This document shows positions 17,087 to 26,085 of a DNA stretch of 64,000 nt, piece after piece. The stretch's first letter is position 1, and the number at the start of each line of letters is the position of its first letter. The stretch comes from Nocardioides sp. Soil797 (GTDB taxonomy: Bacteria; Actinomycetota; Actinomycetes; Propionibacteriales; Nocardioidaceae). The translations under genes and the position numbers were made by a program. The stretch covers positions 210,491 to 274,490 of the forward strand of contig LMSR01000015.1 in assembly GCA_001429555.1 (NCBI GenBank), read 5' to 3'. Below the pieces are notes generated by a model, which was not told the DNA's origin, did no database searches, and saw only the letters and a program-made list of their open reading frames with translations.

Positions 17087-18133
17087 ATGACGGGCACGAA
17101 CAGCGATCCGAACGGCCTCCACCGGGTCCTCGACGAACACGTGGCGCTGCCCCAAGCAGCCCAGCGCCTCGACACCCGACGTGAGCTGTGGCCCGACGAG
17201 GTGCGCATCCGGGTCGAGAAGCTCAACCTCGACGCCGCGTCGTACCACCAGCTCGAACGCACCCACACCGGCCCTGACGGTGCGCCCGACGGTGCGGCGA
17301 TCAGGGACGCGGTCCTCGACATCGTCGCCACGCGCGGCAAGATGCAGAACCCCGAGACCGGCTCCGGCGGCATGCTCATCGGCACCGTGGAAGAGGTCGG
17401 GCCCGACGCGACCCTCGACCTCGAGGTGGGTCAACGCGTGGCCACCCTGGTCTCCCTGACCCTGACCCCGCTGGTCATCGAGGACGGACTGGCCGCCTGG
17501 GACGGCCTGGGGGAGCAGGTGCCCTGCGACGGGTACGCCGTCCTGTTCGGCCGCTCGATCGCAGCCGTCCTTCCCGACGACCTCGAGCACGACCTCGCCC
17601 TGTCGGTGATGGACGTCTGCGGGGCACCCGCGCTGACCGGTCGCGTCGTCAAGCAGTACGACGCCCCGACGGTGGCGGTGATCGGCGGTGGCGGCAAGAG
17701 TGGCTCACTGTCCTTGGCGGCCGCCCGTCAGTCCGGCGCGGGCCGCACCATCGGCGTCGTCCCCACCGAGGCCGAGGCGGCCAGGCTCAAGCAGTCCGGG
17801 CTGGCCGACGAAGTCGTGGTCGCCGACGCGCTTGACCCACTCGCCCTCCGCACCGCGGTGTCCGCTGCCGGTGGCCCGGCCGACGTGACCGTGGTCTGCG
17901 TCGACGTCCCCGGGTGCGAGGGCGGCGCCATCCTCTCCACCGCCGAGCGGGGCACGGTCATCTTCTTCAGCATGGCCACCTCCTTCTCTGCAGCCGCCCT
18001 GGGCGCCGAGGGCCTGGCCGCCGACGTGACCATGCTGGTCGGCAACGGATACGTGCCCGGCCACGCGACCTATGCCCTGGACCTGTTGCGCAGCAACGAC
18101 GGGGTCCGTGAACTCTTCGAAGGACGGCACTGA
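17087..18133 (+). CDS. kdd: L-erythro-3,5-diaminohexanoate dehydrogenase
   Basis: NAD(P)-dependent oxidative deaminase that turns 3,5-diaminohexanoate into 5-amino-3-oxohexanoate. The protein has 348 aa. The Rossmann motif VAVIGGGGKSG lies at about residues 197-207, followed by a dehydrogenase fold with VTVVCVDVPGCEGGAI and FFSMATSFSAAALGAEG. The N-terminus (HRVLDEHVALPQAAQRLD) is typical of the family. RBS gggagga is 9 nt before the ATG. It is the first gene of a tightly overlapping operon (TGATG with kamD). Confidence 0.95.
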   Translation: MTGTNSDPNGLHRVLDEHVALPQAAQRLDTRRELWPDEVRIRVEKLNLDAASYHQLERTHTGPDGAPDGAAIRDAVLDIVATRGKMQNPETGSGGMLIGTVEEVGPDATLDLEVGQRVATLVSLTLTPLVIEDGLAAWDGLGEQVPCDGYAVLFGRSIAAVLPDDLEHDLALSVMDVCGAPALTGRVVKQYDAPTVAVIGGGGKSGSLSLAAARQSGAGRTIGVVPTEAEAARLKQSGLADEVVVADALDPLALRTAVSAAGGPADVTVVCVDVPGCEGGAILSTAERGTVIFFSMATSFSAAALGAEGLAADVTMLVGNGYVPGHATYALDLLRSNDGVRELFEGRH

Positions 18134-19722
18134 TGACGGCCACCCAGCCCGGCATGCTCGACCTCGACCCTGCCGTGATCGCCCGGGCTCGCGACCTGGC
18201 GGCCAAGGTAGGGGAGCCCATCGTCGAGCTGACCAAGCAGCACACCACCGTCTCGGTCGAGCGGGCCATGCTCCGCCTGGGCGGGCTCGAGGGCGCTGAC
18301 GCCGACGGCACGCCATGGGTGAACCTCCTGCTCGACAGCGTGCGTGGCGACGTCGGCCTCGAGCACGGTGTGGCCCTTCCGGTGTGGGACGCCTTGCTCC
18401 GTGGCGAGGCCGAGGACCTCACCACGCTGGCGCAGAAGGCCTCCGCCGGCTCGGTGCGCTTCCGGCTGCCCGAGGGACCGGGCGCCAAGGACGCCGCTCG
18501 CGCTTCTCACGCGCAGGTCGCCACCGGCGTACGCCGGATGGACCAGCGCCGCGTCGAGCGCGAGCAGCTGATCCGCGACGTCGGCGACGCCCCTCGCAAA
18601 CCCTGGATCTACCTGATCGTGGCCACCGGCGACATCCATGAGGACATTCCCCAGGCCCAGGCCGCAGCCCGCGAGGGCGCCGACGTGATCGCGGTGATCC
18701 GTTCGACCGGCCAGTCGTTGCTCGACTACGTCCCCGAGGGGGCGACCCGCGAGGGCTTCGCTGGCACCTACGCGACCCAGGAGAACTTCCGCCTGATGCG
18801 GGCGGCGCTCGACGAGACCAGTCGCGAGCTGGGCCGCTACATCCGGCTGACCAACTACGCCTCCGGCCTGTGCATGCCCGAGATCGCGGCATTGGCGGGG
18901 ATGGAGCGCCTCGACATGATGCTGAACGACTCCATGTACGGCATTCTCTTCCGCGACATCAACCCGGTCCGCACCTTCGTGGACCAACGACTGAGCCGCC
19001 AGATCCACGCCCGGGCCGGCATCATCATCAACACCGGTGAGGACAACTACCTCACCACCGCCGATGCGGTCGAGGCCGCGAACACGGTCACCACCAGCCA
19101 GCTGCTCAACGAGTTCTTCGCGAAGGAGGCCGGGCTCGACGACTGGCAGCTCGGCCTGGGACACGCGTTCGAGATCGATCCCGACGTGCCTGACTCGTTC
19201 CGACTCGAGCTGGCCCATGCGATGCTGGCTCGCACCCTGTTCCCCGATGCTCCGCTGAAGTGGATGCCGCCGACCAGACACATGACCGGCGACGTGTTCC
19301 GCGGCTACCTGCTCGACGGCTTCTTCAACCTGATCGGGGCGATGACCGGACAGGGCATCCTGCTGGTCGGCATGATGACCGAGGCCGTGGTGACCCCGTG
19401 GCTCTCCGACCGCGACCTGGCCCTGCAGAACGTGCGCTACGTGATGAACGCGGCCGGCAACCTGCACGAGGACTTCCGGCCGGCTCCGGACGGCTTCATC
19501 GCCACTCGCGCCAAGCAGGTGCTGGGCGAGTCGATCGACCTGTTGGAGAAGATCGTCGACCACGCTCCGTCGAATTCAGGGGCCGGTCTGCTCGACGCGA
19601 TCGCCGACGGCACCTTCGGCCTGATGAAGCGACCGGCCGACTCCGGTCGTGGGCTCGACGGTGTCGCGAAGAAGTCGGACTCCTACTACAACCCGGCCAG
19701 CGAGCTCCTGGAGGAGAAGTGA
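18133..19722 (+). CDS. kamD: Lysine/beta-lysine 5,6-aminomutase alpha subunit
   Basis: Large subunit of the adenosylcobalamin- and PLP-dependent mutase that shifts the terminal amino group of beta-lysine from C6 to C5. At 529 aa it is full length. The TIM-barrel region has RPWIYLIVATGDIHEDIPQAQ-like sequence at about 155-176, IRLTNYASGLCMPEIA, and LKWMPPTRHMTGD. The ATG overlaps the kdd stop, and the kamE start overlaps its own stop, so subunits are made together. Confidence 0.96.
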   Translation: MTATQPGMLDLDPAVIARARDLAAKVGEPIVELTKQHTTVSVERAMLRLGGLEGADADGTPWVNLLLDSVRGDVGLEHGVALPVWDALLRGEAEDLTTLAQKASAGSVRFRLPEGPGAKDAARASHAQVATGVRRMDQRRVEREQLIRDVGDAPRKPWIYLIVATGDIHEDIPQAQAAAREGADVIAVIRSTGQSLLDYVPEGATREGFAGTYATQENFRLMRAALDETSRELGRYIRLTNYASGLCMPEIAALAGMERLDMMLNDSMYGILFRDINPVRTFVDQRLSRQIHARAGIIINTGEDNYLTTADAVEAANTVTTSQLLNEFFAKEAGLDDWQLGLGHAFEIDPDVPDSFRLELAHAMLARTLFPDAPLKWMPPTRHMTGDVFRGYLLDGFFNLIGAMTGQGILLVGMMTEAVVTPWLSDRDLALQNVRYVMNAAGNLHEDFRPAPDGFIATRAKQVLGESIDLLEKIVDHAPSNSGAGLLDAIADGTFGLMKRPADSGRGLDGVAKKSDSYYNPASELLEEK

Positions 19723-20504
19723 TGAGTGAGTTCGAGCCCGGCAGGCTGATCCGCCCCTACGGAGACACCACCGGCGACGGCATGGTGCAGATCTCCTTCA
19801 CCCTGCCGATGCCACACTCCAAGGTCGCCGAGGGCGCGGCCGAGCAGCTGGCCAACAAGATGGGCATGGAGCCGGCACTGGTCGCCCATGCCAAGCCGAT
19901 GGGGCCCGACTTCACGTTCTTCGTGGTCTACGGCCGCGTCAACCACCTCGTCGACCCGAGCAAGGTGGAGGTGGTCGAGCGCGACTACCCACTGTTGACC
20001 CCCAAGGAGGTCAACGCCTCCGTCAAGGAGACCCTGCGTCGTCGCATGGTCGTGGTCGGTGGGTGCATCGGCACCGACGCCCACACTGTCGGCATCGACG
20101 CGATCATGAACATCAAGGGTTTCGCGGGGGAGAAGGGACTCGAGTACTACCGCGAGCTGAAGGTGGTCAACCTCGGTGCGCAGGTCTCCGTCCCCCAGCT
20201 CGTCGACCGCGCCCGCGCCGAGAGCGCCGACGCCGTGCTCGTCTCCCAGGTGGTCACCCAGCGCGACGCCCACATCCTCAACACCCGCGAGATGTCTGCC
20301 GCCTTCCGTGAGTCCTATCCCGCCGCGAAGCGGCCGGTGCTCGTCGTTGGTGGGCCGCGCTTCGACGAGAAGATGGCCGGCGAGCTCGGGGTCGATCGGG
20401 TCTTCTCCCGCGGCACCACCCCGGGCGAGGTGGCCAGCTTCCTGGTCCACCGCATCCTCAACCGTCCGGAGAACCGGACCCAACCGAAGCAGGCCGCATC
20501 ATGA
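19722..20504 (+). CDS. kamE: Lysine/beta-lysine 5,6-aminomutase beta subunit
   Basis: Cobalamin-binding small subunit, 260 aa. It has the base-off B12 motif DAHTVG (Asp119, His121, Gly124) and the conserved lysine in MNIKGFAG (Lys132) that holds PLP as an internal aldimine in clostridial enzymes. A Rossmann-like B12 domain follows (DAVLVSQVVTQRDAH, PVLVVGGPRFDEKMAGELG). The ATGA overlap with kamD and with kal gives coupled translation. The cell therefore needs B12 for this pathway. Confidence 0.96.
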   Translation: MSEFEPGRLIRPYGDTTGDGMVQISFTLPMPHSKVAEGAAEQLANKMGMEPALVAHAKPMGPDFTFFVVYGRVNHLVDPSKVEVVERDYPLLTPKEVNASVKETLRRRMVVVGGCIGTDAHTVGIDAIMNIKGFAGEKGLEYYRELKVVNLGAQVSVPQLVDRARAESADAVLVSQVVTQRDAHILNTREMSAAFRESYPAAKRPVLVVGGPRFDEKMAGELGVDRVFSRGTTPGEVASFLVHRILNRPENRTQPKQAAS

Positions 20505-20899
20505 GCACCGAAGTCGGACTGAAGGTCACCCACCGCCGCTACGTGCCCTACTCCCACGCCCACTACGCCGGGGACCTCGTCGACGGTGCCTACTCACTCG
20601 CGGCCTTCGGCGACGTGGCCACCGAGATGTGCATCCGCACCGACGGCGACGAAGGACTGTTCGCCTCCTACTCCGATGTGCAGTTCCGCAGTGCGGTGCG
20701 CGCGGGCGACGTCCTGGAGATCACCGCCGAGCTGGTCAAGGTCGGCAGCCGCTCGCGTGTCATGCACTTCACGGCGTACGTCGTGGCGCGCGGCGCAGCG
20801 ACCGAAGCACGGCCCGGGGCCGCCGACGTACTCGACCCGCCACTGCTCGCCACCGAGGCGACCGGCACCGTCGTGGTTCCCCCGCCACGGGGCGCTTAG
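20501..20899 (+). CDS. kal: 3-aminobutyryl-CoA ammonia-lyase
   Basis: Hotdog-fold enzyme that removes ammonia from 3-aminobutyryl-CoA, giving crotonyl-CoA, the last lysine-specific step. The protein has 132 aa. Conserved YVPYSHAHYAGDLVDGAYSLAAFGDVATEMCIRTDGDEGLF is followed by the hotdog strand region VRAGDVLEITAEL. The gene that makes its substrate, kce, is not in the window. It ends the operon; a hairpin follows 22 bp later. Confidence 0.93.
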   Translation: MSTEVGLKVTHRRYVPYSHAHYAGDLVDGAYSLAAFGDVATEMCIRTDGDEGLFASYSDVQFRSAVRAGDVLEITAELVKVGSRSRVMHFTAYVVARGAATEARPGAADVLDPPLLATEATGTVVVPPPRGA

Positions 20900-20920
20900 C
20901 CGACCGGTAGCCGACCACTT

Positions 20921-20944
20921 CGGCGTGTCCTGCACGACACGCCG
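20921..20944 (+). terminator. Hairpin after the lysine operon
   Basis: Stem cggcgtgtc/gacacgccg (9 bp) with loop ctgcac, 22 nt after the kal stop. No T-tract follows, as is usual for actinobacterial intrinsic terminators. Confidence 0.6.
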
Positions 20945-21297
20945 GAGCGAGCAGAATTGGTCCCAGAAATTCCTGGATCGGGCACCCCATTCTGACCTGC
21001 GAAAACACGCGTCGTCGCAGGTCACGGGCTTGTTGACAGGTGCCGGAGCGATGAGTGAAGGTTCCCAAGTCCGTCCATGCAGATCGTGATGGAGGACCGG
21101 CGTCCAGGTGGTCGTCGAGGACGGTGTGAGCACCACGCGCCGGTCCCGACGACTCGCGGAGGTCGGTACCGCCGCTCGAGGGCGGATACGGGAGGGCCAC
21201 GCGCTCCGTAGACAACTTCGCATCGTCGGCCGCCAGTCGTCGGTGAGGAGGTCCGAAGGGTTCGTCGGCCCTCCCGTGCCTGCATGAGTCGCACCGG
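20945..21297. other. Gene-free stretch between lysine operon and lnt
   Basis: About 350 bp with no convincing reading frame on either strand. Open frames here have no start, RBS or recognisable motif and are Arg-rich, as expected of shadow frames. The lnt -10 box begins at its right edge. I see no RNA fold or repeat of note. Confidence 0.5.
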
Positions 21298-21309
21298 TAG
21301 CCTTGCCGT

Positions 21310-22860
21310 GTGGTCCGCATCCTGCTCGCGCTGCTCAGCGGGATCGCGCTGGGACTCGCCTTCGAACCCGTGGCCGTCGTCGCCCTGCTGCCGATCAGCC
21401 TCGCCGTGCTGTTGTGGTGCGTTCACCGCCAAGGAGCCAAGCGCGGTGCCCTGCTCGGACTGCTCTTCGGTCTCGGGTTCATGCTCACGCTGCTGTTCTG
21501 GCTGCGCGTCATCGGGATCGACGCCTGGCTGGCTCTCTCGGGCTTCGAGGCGCTCTACTTCGCCGTGGCCGGCACCGGCCTGGCCCTCGTCTCCCGACTG
21601 CGACTGTGGCCGTTGTGGTCGGCGCTGGTCTGGCTGGCCGTGGAGACCGTTCGTGGCGCCTGGCCGATGAGCGGCCTGACGTGGGGGCGTGTCTCCTTCG
21701 CCACGATCGACACCCCGTTCGAGCGTTGGTTCCCCTGGATCGGGGCCAGCGGCGTGAGCCTGCTCGTCGTGCTGTGCAGCGGGATCCTGCTGTGGTGCTG
21801 CCTGCAGCGCGTCAAGCGCCGCCAGGTGCTGGCCGGCGGTGTGCTCGGCGGAACCGTGCTGGCGGTCGTCGTCCCGTGGTTCATCCCGATCCACGCGACC
21901 TCCGACCAGCTGCTCACTGTCGCCGTCGTACAGGGCAACGTGCCGGGCAACGGCGACGACCTGCTGGCGCACTACCGGGAGGTCACCGCCAGCCACATGA
22001 CCGCCACCCAGGAGCTTGCCGACAAGGTGGCCGCGGGGGAGGAGCCGCGCCCAGACTTCGTGATCTGGCCGGAGAACTCCACGGCCGTCGATCCCTTCCG
22101 CGACGCACAGACCGCCCAGATGCTCACGACCACCTCCTCGATGATCGACGTCCCGATCCTGGTCGGAGCCATCGCGGATGCCCCCGACGACGAGCACGTG
22201 CTCAACCAGGGCATCGTCTACGACCCCGTGACCGGTGCCGGGGATCGCTACACCAAGCACCACCCGGTCCCGTTCGGTGAATACATCCCCTATCGCAGTC
22301 GTTTCGGCACCGAGAACTTCGGCCGGCTCGCCCTGGTGCCGCGCGACATGCTCAGCGGCACAGGTGTCGACCCGCTCCGCATCGACGGGGTCAAGGTTGC
22401 CGACGTGATCTGCTTCGACGTCGCGTACGACGACACGATCACCGCCCAGGTGCGCAACGGCGCCGAGATGGTCGCCGTCCAGACCTCGAACGCGATGTTC
22501 ATCCACACCGGCCAGATCGAGCAACAGTTCGCGATCAGCCGCCTCCGTGCCCTCGAGACCGGTCGCACGGTCGTCGTGGCCGCGATCAACGGCCGCAGTG
22601 GGGTGATCGGCCCCGACGGCAACATCATCTCGGCCATCGAGCCACGCACCCGCGACGTCCTCGTCCAGGAGGTGCAACTGGCCTCCGGGACGCCCCCGGC
22701 GATGGTGGTCGGCCCGTGGCTCGGACGCCTCGCCGTACCGCTCGCCCTCGGTGCGGCCTTCCACCCACTGCTGTCGTATCGTCTGCGCAAGAAGAAGGCC
22801 TCGGGCACCTCCACGACGGAATCGCCCGAGACCGCCGTTGAGCAAGGGGAGAGCGCGTGA
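21310..22860 (+). CDS. lnt: Apolipoprotein N-acyltransferase
   Basis: Adds the third acyl chain to the N-terminal cysteine of lipoproteins at the membrane. The protein has 516 aa. Six to seven N-terminal membrane helices precede a nitrilase-type domain with the catalytic triad in WPENST (Glu), KHHPVPFGEYIPYR (Lys) and VICFDVAYDD (Cys), and a last helix near the C-terminus. In M. tuberculosis the same activity is fused to Ppm1; here they are two genes overlapping by GTGA. The GTG is 6 nt after TAGCCT (21298-21303), a leaderless start. Confidence 0.95.
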   Translation: MVRILLALLSGIALGLAFEPVAVVALLPISLAVLLWCVHRQGAKRGALLGLLFGLGFMLTLLFWLRVIGIDAWLALSGFEALYFAVAGTGLALVSRLRLWPLWSALVWLAVETVRGAWPMSGLTWGRVSFATIDTPFERWFPWIGASGVSLLVVLCSGILLWCCLQRVKRRQVLAGGVLGGTVLAVVVPWFIPIHATSDQLLTVAVVQGNVPGNGDDLLAHYREVTASHMTATQELADKVAAGEEPRPDFVIWPENSTAVDPFRDAQTAQMLTTTSSMIDVPILVGAIADAPDDEHVLNQGIVYDPVTGAGDRYTKHHPVPFGEYIPYRSRFGTENFGRLALVPRDMLSGTGVDPLRIDGVKVADVICFDVAYDDTITAQVRNGAEMVAVQTSNAMFIHTGQIEQQFAISRLRALETGRTVVVAAINGRSGVIGPDGNIISAIEPRTRDVLVQEVQLASGTPPAMVVGPWLGRLAVPLALGAAFHPLLSYRLRKKKASGTSTTESPETAVEQGESA

Positions 22861-23609
22861 CGTACGACGGACTCGGCCGGGTCGTGATGGTGATCCCGAC
22901 CTACAACGAATCACTCAACATCGAGTGGATCGTGTCCCGCCTGCGCACGGCGCAGCCCGGTGTCGACGTGATGATCGTCGACGACAACTCACCCGACGGT
23001 ACCGGCGACCTGGCCGACAAGCTGGCCGCCGAGGACTCGCAGATCAGCGTCGTGCACCGCACGGAGAAGGCGGGCCTGGGAGCGGCCTACCTCAACGGCT
23101 TCCGGGTCGCGCTCGACGCGGGCTACGACGTCATCGGCGAGATGGACGCCGACGGTTCCCACCAGCCCGAGCAGCTGCACCGGCTCCTCGACGCCCTGCG
23201 CACGGCTGACCTGGTCATCGGTGCTCGCTGGATCCCCGGCGGCTCCGTGGTCAACTGGCCCAGGTCACGCGAGATCCTCTCCCGCGGCGGCAACCTCTAC
23301 GTACGGATGCTGCTCGGTGTGAAGATCAAGGACGCCACGGCCGGCTTCCGCGTCTTCAAGCGAGCCACACTCGAGGCCATCGACATCGACAACGTCGAGT
23401 CTGCGGGCTACGTCTTCCAGACCGACATGGCCTGGCGGACCCTGCAGGCCGGCCTGACCGTCCGCGAGGTCCCGATCGAGTTCATCGAGCGGGAGCGGGG
23501 TGACTCCAAGATGAGCGGCTCCGTTGCCAGTGAATCGCTCAAGCGGGTCACTCGGTGGGGCCTCCACGAGCGCTGGAACCGGATCAAGCGCCGGTTCGGT
23601 CGCGGATGA
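22857..23609 (+). CDS. ppm1: Polyprenol-phosphate mannosyltransferase (DPM1-like)
   Basis: GT2 enzyme that transfers mannose from GDP-mannose to polyprenyl phosphate, the donor for lipoglycan and protein mannosylation. The protein has 250 aa. VVMVIPTYNESLNIEWIV, VDDNSPDGTGD, GEMDADGSHQPEQ (metal-binding DAD) and ATAGFRVFKR are the DPM1 signatures. No membrane domain is present; in M. tuberculosis the fused Lnt domain supplies the anchor, so the neighbouring Lnt may bind this enzyme. That is inference. Confidence 0.94.
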   Translation: MTYDGLGRVVMVIPTYNESLNIEWIVSRLRTAQPGVDVMIVDDNSPDGTGDLADKLAAEDSQISVVHRTEKAGLGAAYLNGFRVALDAGYDVIGEMDADGSHQPEQLHRLLDALRTADLVIGARWIPGGSVVNWPRSREILSRGGNLYVRMLLGVKIKDATAGFRVFKRATLEAIDIDNVESAGYVFQTDMAWRTLQAGLTVREVPIEFIERERGDSKMSGSVASESLKRVTRWGLHERWNRIKRRFGRG

Positions 23610-23616
23610 CCCCGTC

Positions 23617-24126
23617 ATGAGCAGACGCCGCAGGATCCCGGTCTGGCTCCTCGCGATCCTGTTCCTCGGGATCCCGTTGCTTGAGCTCTATGTGCTCATC
23701 CAGGTCGGCCAGGTCATCGGCGTCGGCTGGACGATCCTGCTGCTGATCGCCGACAGCATCTTCGGCGGATGGCTGATCAAGCACGAGGGTGCGCGCGCGT
23801 TCCGGGCCCTCAACACGGCCCTGGCCAGTGGGCGGATGCCGGCCAAGGAGCTGGCCGACGGAATCCTCATCCTGGCCGGGGGCATCTTGATGCTCTCGCC
23901 CGGCTTCGTCCTCGACGTGGTCGGGCTGGTGTTGATTCTGCCGTTCACGCGACCCGTGGCCCGCAAGGCCCTCTCGAGCTTCATCGCGGCCAGGATGATC
24001 TCGACCCTGCCGTTCGGTGGGCAGCCCGGCGGACAGCCGGGAGCCGGAAATGACAACCGCCCCCGACCCGGTTCACAGGGAACCGTGGTCGAGGGCGAAG
24101 TCGTCGATGACGACCCGCAGGACTGA
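23617..24126 (+). CDS. fxsA: FxsA family membrane protein
   Basis: A 169-aa membrane protein with helices VWLLAILFLGIPLLELYVLIQV, WTILLLIADSIFGGWLI, ILILAGGILMLSPGFVLDVVG and LILPFTRPVA, and a hydrophilic Gly/Asp-rich tail. The family includes E. coli FxsA, which affects exclusion by phage T7; its role in actinobacteria is unknown. The ATG 8 nt after the ppm stop is chosen. Synteny with ppm and rbpA matches M. tuberculosis Rv2050-Rv2053c. Confidence 0.9.
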   Translation: MSRRRRIPVWLLAILFLGIPLLELYVLIQVGQVIGVGWTILLLIADSIFGGWLIKHEGARAFRALNTALASGRMPAKELADGILILAGGILMLSPGFVLDVVGLVLILPFTRPVARKALSSFIAARMISTLPFGGQPGGQPGAGNDNRPRPGSQGTVVEGEVVDDDPQD

Positions 24127-24146
24127 AACCAGTCCCGGCCCGAGTC

Positions 24147-24536
24147 TCAGGCGGTCGTCTTCTTCTTCCTGGACTTGCTGGCGCGGTGCAGGTGCGCCGG
24201 ACCGATCTCTCCACCGCGGAGCAGCTCGAGCCGCTCGCTGAGGATGTCCTCGAGCTCCTTGATGGAGCGACGCTCGAGCAGCATGTCCCAGTGGGTTCGG
24301 GCCGGCTTCTCGGCCTTGGCCTCGGGAAGGATGCCGTCCACGTTGAGGGCGACAGCCCCACACTTGGGGCATTCCCAATTGGCCGGGATGTCCGCCTCGA
24401 CGGACATCGGGACCTCGAACTCGTGTCCCTGCGGGCAGGCATATCCGACCTGCTGACGAGCCGCGAACTCGATGCCGCGCTCGTCCTCGAAGCTCTGGCC
24501 TCCGAGCCGGGCTCCACGCAATGTGCGCTCCGCCAT
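24147..24536 (-). CDS. rbpA: RNA polymerase-binding protein RbpA
   Basis: Actinobacterial transcription factor that binds the principal sigma factor and RNA polymerase and stabilises the open complex. The protein has 129 aa. Zinc-type cysteines are in YACPQGHEF and WECPKCGAVA. The C-terminal sigma-interaction region is THWDMLLERRSIKELEDILSERLELLR, and the tail is lysine rich (KSRKKKTTA). A strong RBS, cggaggtagct, precedes the ATG. It converges on fxsA. Confidence 0.97.
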   Translation of the reverse strand: MAERTLRGARLGGQSFEDERGIEFAARQQVGYACPQGHEFEVPMSVEADIPANWECPKCGAVALNVDGILPEAKAEKPARTHWDMLLERRSIKELEDILSERLELLRGGEIGPAHLHRASKSRKKKTTA

Positions 24537-24722
24537 GAGCTACCTCCGATTGAAGTCGTTTTTCCTTGCTCGTGAATGGGACGGCGTTCCGTGGCGAACA
24601 TGACGCGACCACGATGGGTCGTGCGTCACACCCGCATGAACGCGGTCTTCCTCTTCAACGTACGACGCGGGCCAAGGATTCCGTCCTGGGACGAATGTGG
24701 TCGACCCCACGTCACCCGTGGT

Positions 24723-26081
24723 TCAGATGACTGAAGGCTCAACGTTACCGGCTTCACGGATTCCGCGTGCGGTGTCCACCTTCATCAGCAGGATTCCACC
24801 GATCACGAAGAAGGCGATCAGCGCGAAGATCGCCGGACGGTAGGAGTCGGTGAGCTGGTAGACCACACCGAAGGTGAGCGTGCCGAACCACGACGTACCC
24901 CGGTCCATCGCGTGGTAGAAGCTGAAGAACTCACCTTCGCGCCCCCGCGGGATGAGGAGTGAGAAGTAGGAGCGAGCCAGCGCCTGGGTGCCACCGAGCA
25001 CGATGCCGATGGCGAAGCCCATCAGCAGGAACGGCACGATCTGCTCCTTGGGGAGAACCAGCGCGACCGTCACGATCAGCATCCAGATGAGCAGCCCGAC
25101 CAGGATCACCTGCTTGGCGCCGAATCGCTCCGCTGCCCGGCCGAAGACGAGCGCGCCGACGAACGCAACGAACTGGACCATCAGGATCGTGCCGATCAGC
25201 ACCGACGTTCCGAACCCGAGCTGCTCGGCTCCGTAGATCGACGAGGAGGCGATCACCGTCTGGATGCCGTCGTTGAAGAACAGGTATGCCGCCAGGAAGG
25301 TCAGCGCCATCGGATAGTTCTTCATGTCCTTGAGCGTGGCCCACAGTTGGCCGAAGCTCTGCGAGACCAGCCCGCCCTGCTCGGTGACCACGTGTGTGGG
25401 TGGATGGTTCTGCAGGCGCAGGTAGGGGATGAACGTGAACGCTGCCCACCAGATGGCCGCCGAGAGCATCGAGAGGCGCACCGAGAAGCCCTCGGACATC
25501 CCGAAGGAGTCGTGGAACAGGAACATCACCAGGTTCACGACGAGCAGCAGGCCGCCGCCGAGGTAGCCCCACGCCCAGCCTCGCGAGGAGACCCGGTCTC
25601 GCTCGTTCTCGGTGGAGATGAGCGGCAGGATCGCGTCGTTGAAGACCGTCGATGCCCCGAGGCACAGGTTGGCCCCGATCACCGCCACGGCACCGATCTG
25701 CCAGTTGTCGCCCTTGCAGAAGAACAGCAGGGAGGCGAAGGCCGCACCGGTCCAGGCGAACGCGGCCAGCAGGCCCTTCTTGTTCTCCGTGCGGTCGGCG
25801 ACCGCGCCGAGCAGCGGCAAAATGATCGCCGACAGGATCGTGGAGAAGGTCACCAGGTAGGACGGCAGGGCGCCCGGAGCCACGGAGAGACCGAGTACGT
25901 CGACCCGGTTGTCGACCGCGGCGTTCTTGGCGATCGCGATCAGGTAGGGGCCGAGCATGACCGTCGAGACCGTGGTGACGTAGGCGGAGTTGGCCCAGTC
26001 GTACCAGTACCACGCCTTCTGTTCCCGGGCTCGGGCCAACGGCCTCAGGTCCGCAACGCCGGTGACACCATCGTTGGCCAT
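24723..26081 (-). CDS. MFS transporter, UMF1/Atg22 type
   Basis: A 452-aa major facilitator with about twelve membrane helices. The N-terminal REQKAWYWYDWANSAYVTTVSTVMLGPYL is the hallmark of the UMF1/Atg22-like branch, and ADRTENKKGLLA is the helix 2-3 MFS loop. A role in export of amino acids or other small molecules is known for yeast Atg22; the substrate here is unknown. Its ATG lies just 4 bp from the 3' end of the GDPD gene on the same strand, so the two are probably cotranscribed. Confidence 0.92.
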   Translation of the reverse strand: MANDGVTGVADLRPLARAREQKAWYWYDWANSAYVTTVSTVMLGPYLIAIAKNAAVDNRVDVLGLSVAPGALPSYLVTFSTILSAIILPLLGAVADRTENKKGLLAAFAWTGAAFASLLFFCKGDNWQIGAVAVIGANLCLGASTVFNDAILPLISTENERDRVSSRGWAWGYLGGGLLLVVNLVMFLFHDSFGMSEGFSVRLSMLSAAIWWAAFTFIPYLRLQNHPPTHVVTEQGGLVSQSFGQLWATLKDMKNYPMALTFLAAYLFFNDGIQTVIASSSIYGAEQLGFGTSVLIGTILMVQFVAFVGALVFGRAAERFGAKQVILVGLLIWMLIVTVALVLPKEQIVPFLLMGFAIGIVLGGTQALARSYFSLLIPRGREGEFFSFYHAMDRGTSWFGTLTFGVVYQLTDSYRPAIFALIAFFVIGGILLMKVDTARGIREAGNVEPSVI

Positions 26082-26085
26082 CTGC

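Noticed and set aside
20769..21320. Possible gene on the minus strand before lnt
   Set aside because: Arg-rich frame with no start signal, overlapping kal; no family motif.
24537..24640. SigR-type promoter (GGAAT-N18-GTT) before rbpA, as in Streptomyces
   Set aside because: GGAAC is present on the minus strand, but no GTT lies at the right distance.
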